Shown here one piece after another: positions 59,806 through 64,000 of a DNA stretch of 64,000 nucleotides (positions are counted from its first letter, which is position 1; each line of letters starts with the position of its first letter). The stretch comes from Sebastes aleutianus (lineage: Eukaryota; Chordata; Actinopteri; Perciformes; Sebastidae). The translations under genes were made by a program, and so were the position numbers. The stretch lies in assembly GCA_916700875.1 (NCBI GenBank), contig CAKAKS010000039.1, positions 18,201,139 to 18,265,138 of the forward strand, written 5' to 3'. The notes under the pieces are model-generated. The model ran no database searches. It was not told the DNA's origin and saw only the letters and a list, made by a program, of their open reading frames with translations.

Positions 59806-61401
59806 GAAACAATTAAAAAATCATTTAAATAATCTGAGATATTAAATTCAGTCAAACACAATAAATACTGATTTGTGTAAGACATCGGCATGCAGAAATG
59901 TGGATAATTTATGGGCAGTGTAACTTAATAAAACAGACATAAATCCCTTTTATTATTCACTTTATATCTGCCCAACCAACACGGTGTATCATCAACAACC
60001 ACAGCTAAATGATGACTTAATATCAGTATCACATCATTCAAAGTTAAACTGTTTTTGATTGATAATCATGACTCTATTCCACACCTCTTTAATAAATCCT
60101 TCAAATGGGTTTAAGGCATACAAATCAAGTTTTTACTGTGTCACGCCTAACAGGTGGTTATTATGTGGCCAGCACAAGGTGCTACCATGAAAATGCAGAG
60201 AGCAGAGGGAACATGTGCTAACATGACCCGCTGGAAACAAACCACTAACGACCATTTCCTGCCCTGAAGTTCAGGCAGTCTGTGGAGAGAGATGAAATGT
60301 CAGCACTCACATCATCATCATCATCATCATCCCTGTGTTGTGTTATCTCCCTCTACACATGTAACGCAGTGTTTTTTTAATATATTTGTCCAACTGTGTG
60401 CGTGTTATTATCAGCTGAAGGTGTTTGCCCTCCTATGGCAGCAATGAGGGACTAAACACACCTGAACACCGAGGTCTCAGGTGAGGGTGTAGTCTGTTTC
60501 CTTAGCAACCAGGAGAAACACTGGCTGCTCGCTGAGTCAAAAACACACAACTTTTATTGTTTTGCTACTGTAGGTCACGGCAGATTACCTTGATAAAACA
60601 AAAGAAGAATGCTTTTGTTCGGTTTCTGCTGTGCTTGTGTTCAGTGCATTTAAATGATTTTGGTTTCCTTGTCAGAGGTGGTGCATGTAAGCACGTCACA
60701 GGTTCACGGGGAACAAAGAAGAAGGACTTCCACGGCGCAGTCGAAGTGCACAAAGTGAAACATGTCCTCTTCCTTGAATGGTGTCTCCTTCCAGAGAATC
60801 ACATGTGGAAGTCATTTTACCCTAACCTGCTTTCCAGCTGTTGGGTTTATCCCATCTGGTTTACGTGATGACATTAGTCACACAAGACATTAACAAATTA
60901 TCTAGTAAAACAACTGAAGGTAAATTGAGATTGATGCAGCTATGGAAAGCATGAATCTGAAATAAAACCAGCACACGCACCTCTTCTGTTTGTGCTGAGT
61001 ATGCAGATTTCTGCTCATGGTTGTGGCTGTATAACTTGGTGGATGTGACATGCAGATGACCCCTGAGACAACCTGATAGTATTTAAGGACAAAGTGTTTC
61101 ATATAACCACTTGGTGACCCCAGGGCCGGAAATAATACATAACGTCCATGGCCATGCAAGAGGTCAGAGCGCCCTCTTGTGGTTGAAGTTGAGAGTTAGT
61201 TGCCCTAAGGACACCTGTGCCCTTAGATTTAGGTTATAGTACACTGTGTACTTCAAGCTGATATAATGCTGCTGTTAACCCTAGAGAGATTGTATTTAAA
61301 TTCCATAACTTCCCATAACCCTAACATACATTTGGGCACTACCCAATCACCGGCTCTGCCAACAATAGCCTGTTCAATGCTTTCATATCAAGTTGGATTT
61401 A
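59806..61401. other. Intergenic, unassigned
   Basis: Apart from the ATC microsatellite, nothing recognised. A 103-codon + frame at 60557-60868 lacks a known domain and a splice context. Confidence 0.4.
60310..60333 (+). repeat. (ATC)n microsatellite
   Basis: Run of consecutive ATC units in intergenic DNA. Confidence 0.9.
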
Positions 61402-61409
61402 CTTTAACT

Positions 61410-62084
61410 TAGGGCTGTGAATCTATTAAAATATTGAATCATGATTAATCGTAAATGAACCGCATATTTTTTATCTGTTCAAAATGTACCTTAAAGGGAG
61501 ATTTATCAAGTATTTAATTCTCTTTTCAACATGGGAGTGGGCAAATATGCTTGCTTTATGCAAATGTATCTATATATTTATTACTGGAAATCAATTAACA
61601 ACACAAAACAGGTACTGCATTTAGCATAAAAAAATATGCTCAAATCATAACATGGTAAACTGCAGCCCAACAGGCAACAACAGCTGTCAGTGTGTCAGTG
61701 TGCTGACTTGACTATGACTTGACCCAAGCTGCATGTGATTATCATAAAGTGGGCATGTCTGTAAAGGGGAGACTCGTGGGTACCCATAGAACCCACATAT
61801 CTTGAGGTCAGAGGTCAAGGGACCCCTTTGAAAATGGCAATGCCAGTTTTTCCTCGCCAAAATTTAGCATAAGTTTGGAGCGTTATTTAACCCCCTTTGC
61901 AGCAAGCTAGTATGACATGGTTGGTACCAATGGATTCCTTAGGTTTTTCTAGTTTCATATCATGCCAGTTCCTTCACTTTAGCTTTAATGTGTCAATTAA
62001 CAACCTAAAAATCGCAAGTTACATTAATGTGTAAAAAGGAATGAGTGGCGTTTAAACAGATTTGCTTTAACTTTGACAGCCCTA
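61410..62084 (+). mobile_element. hAT-type MITE ('TAGGGCTGTGAATC...GACAGCCCTA')
   Basis: Inverted ends TAGGGCTGTGA and TTTGACAGCCCTA; the flanks ctttaact (61402-61409) and ctttaaat (62085-62092) agree at 7 of 8 positions, suggesting an 8-base target duplication. The interior ('ttcaaaatgtaccttaaagg', 'aactgcagcccaacaggcaa', 'ggtcaagggacccctttgaa') is a very common percomorph repeat. Non-coding. Confidence 0.8.
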
Positions 62085-62828
62085 CTTTAAATATGATCTG
62101 CTACTCCTGTTCTGTTACAAATTGCCAAAGTGTGTCAACAATGAGCTCTGCAACAAGTCAGCAGTATAAAACCAACATAATAAAAACTACCATCCACATT
62201 TGCAGCAATATAATGTCACAAAACTCACTTTATCAATATTTGTGCACATACATGTGGGTACCTGGAGCGCCTACCAACCCAGTCAGTATTCTGTGGGCTG
62301 CCTGGATCAGTAAACCTTTTGGCTCCCCTTCCTATGTCACATGCAGGCTCATTAGAATATACCACCCCTTATCTGAGTATCTCCATCCAGGGTTTGAGAA
62401 CTACTTGTGCAAAGGTGCAACTTATTTTTCCTACAAGCCAATCTGTCACGGTCTATCCTCTGTGACACCTGTCTGCTGGTGTGAGTGTGTTTTTATTATT
62501 TTTTCTGCTTTTTAGTGTGAGTGACGTGTGATTGGTGTGTTTTGGTTTTGTCTGTCTGTTTGCTCGTTTCCCTCTCCCCTCTCGTCCTCTCTCTCTTTTT
62601 TCACAACTCAGCTGGTGATAATCTGCAATCAACGCTGCTGCCAGTCACCTGCAATCAGCACACCTGCCCACCAATTAAACAAGCTCCTCTTCACTTCTTA
62701 AATTCTGCTCCAACAGCCGGCCTCCACCGGATTGTCTTGTCTATGTGCCACGCTTTCAGCTCTTGCAGTTTGTTCTCAGTTCTCGTGCTCGCCTCAGCTA
62801 ACCCCTGCTCTCCACTCTATATTATATC
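62085..62828. other. Unassigned stretch between two pieces of the same MITE family
   Basis: No family recognised. A 108-codon + frame at 62521-62847 and the downstream half of a 156-codon frame lie here but show no domain. It contains 'cagctggtgataatctgcaa' and 'ccaattaaacaagctcctct', AT/CT-rich with no splice support. Confidence 0.35.
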
Positions 62829-62872
62829 TGATATTAATCGTGATTAAATATTTTAATTGATTGACAGCCCTA
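62829..62872 (-). repeat. Inverted terminal scrap of the TAGGGCTGT MITE family
   Basis: 'aattgattgacagcccta' with 'attaatcgtgattaaatatt' is the complement of the start of the element at 61410. Only about 44 bases remain. Confidence 0.65.
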
Positions 62873-63153
62873 TAAAATACCTAAGGTTGCACATGTAGTG
62901 ATACATTTCCACGTTTGTTAGTGTCCCCACACTTTTCAAATCAATATTTGTCCTTGCTTCTGCTCCATTTGGTGCTCAACATTCTCCTGCAGACAAGTAA
63001 TCTCCTCCACTGACACATGCAAAGCCTCAACAGATGATAAAGCTCATTTGTGTCTGCTTACTAGGAGAAATTACGCATTATCCATTCTTAGAGGCAGACA
63101 ACACCGATGCACATGGCTGGATGGAGTAGGAGAGAAAAAAAAAGAAGTCATTC

Positions 63154-63217
63154 ATGGACAAGACTCTCGATAAAGACCAGTGGAAACCATCCAGCTTTCC
63201 TTTACTGACCAAAACAG
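63154..63217 (+). CDS. Candidate short first coding exon (unproven)
   Basis: ATG at 63154 opens 21 codons (MDKTLDKDQWKPSSFPLLTK, then T) and one base, followed by a near-consensus donor ACAG|gtaagg at 63218. An in-frame stop TAG at 63127 lies just upstream, as expected of a first exon. Against it: T at -3 of the ATG, no recognisable protein, very short. If real it would belong to a + strand gene whose next exons lie to the right of the window. I do not recognise the peptide. Confidence 0.22.
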
Positions 63218-63482
63218 GTAAGGCTTTAACTTACTCGTGTTGACAACAGCACGACAGATATTTGGTGATTTCACAATGTGGATTAGTAATAAGTTATCTC
63301 TTTGCTGCACTTACACATGCTTCTGCTGCAGTTTAATTGTGTGTTAGTGTTTTGAGCTTCCATTTTAGTACAGGAGGATTTTGTTCATCCTCATAAACCC
63401 GGTTGGTCAGACATTAAACACTCATACTGTGCAGCCAACAGAACTGTATTCTCAATGGAAATATCATGTACTGTAGCTCTAA

Positions 63483-63990
63483 AGGGGAATTATACCCATT
63501 TTCAAAATTCATACATGTTATTTCTATGGTCTGATACAGTCCAAAAATATTAGTAAACTCTCCCACAATCCAAAAAATAGAGTGCTAAAACTCAAATTTG
63601 TGATGTCATAGGGTATTAAGAGTGGAGCTGCTCCAGAGACAATGAATTGGGGGTGATGTTATAGATGACACTGAGAGCACCCAGGGGGATGTTCTGAGTA
63701 TATGGGAACATTTTCTGTTTCACACCTGACAACACTACGATAGAATATAGCTCATTTGGGTATAAAAAAAGAAAACAAACTTTCTGTGGGTCTATAAAAT
63801 CAGTCCCCCATTCATTGTCTATGGACCAGCTCCAGACTTTATACCCTATGACATCACAAGTTTGAGACTTTCTTCTCTGGTTTCTGGCTTTACAAGAGAG
63901 AGTAGCTCATGTTCACACATATTGATTGAACTGTCCTATAGGCCACGGAAATAACATATTGGAATTCTTAATTTAGGTGGTGTTCCTCTT
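63483..63990. mobile_element. TTAA-type MITE with AGGGGAATT / CCTCTT ends
   Basis: Left 'aggggaattatacccatttt' then 'caaaattcatacatgttatt' pairs imperfectly with the complement of the right end ('ggaaataacatattggaatt', 'ggtgttcctctt'). The right flank is TTAA (63991-63994); the left flank is CTAA, a mutated or imprecise version. Non-coding. Confidence 0.65.
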
Positions 63991-64000
63991 TTAATGAAGA

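Overview
The window looks like nuclear DNA of a ray-finned (teleost) fish, most likely a percomorph. The protein-coding exons are vertebrate and interrupted by introns with GT..AG junctions. The rest is full of repeat types typical of fish genomes: a tRNA-derived SINE, many short inverted-repeat DNA elements (MITEs), and scraps of transposase genes. No bacterial, viral, rRNA, functional tRNA or CRISPR feature was found. The percomorph placement is inferred from repeat families and was not tested.

Two real genes are supported, arranged tail to tail. On the + strand, the last three coding exons of otud7a (a Cezanne-type OTU deubiquitinase) lie at 6618-6732, 7323-7407 and 7705-9258. The catalytic OTU core lies to the left, outside the window; 1-6617 is intron. 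On the - strand, the complete coding region of klf13 (a Kruppel-like zinc-finger repressor) lies in two exons, 37250-36773 and 24396-24083, separated by a 12.4-kb intron. Joined, they give 263 codons plus stop. OTUD7A and KLF13 are also convergent neighbours on human 15q13.3, so the order and orientation are conserved.

Layout: 1-6617 otud7a intron with repeats; 6618-9258 otud7a coding exons; 9259 to about 11200 otud7a 3' UTR and flank; 11200-17860 intergenic repeats plus an unremarkable unique stretch; about 17950-24082 a long, repeat-poor stretch that probably is the klf13 3' UTR; 24083-37250 klf13, whose intron holds a degenerate tandem array of CCAAT-containing modules (34791-35690); 37251-37700 the likely klf13 promoter; 38075-64000 intergenic DNA dominated by nested transposable-element remnants. 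Two weak hints of further first exons (58035-58217 and 63154-63217, both +) lie at the right and are unproven.

The two genes are not known to act in one pathway; their link is conserved linkage. I found no convincing new biological system. The most interesting non-genic structures are several fold-back elements, one with a fragment of an integrase-like transposase between its arms; a group of MITE families that all sit in TTAA sites; and the CCAAT-module array in the klf13 intron.
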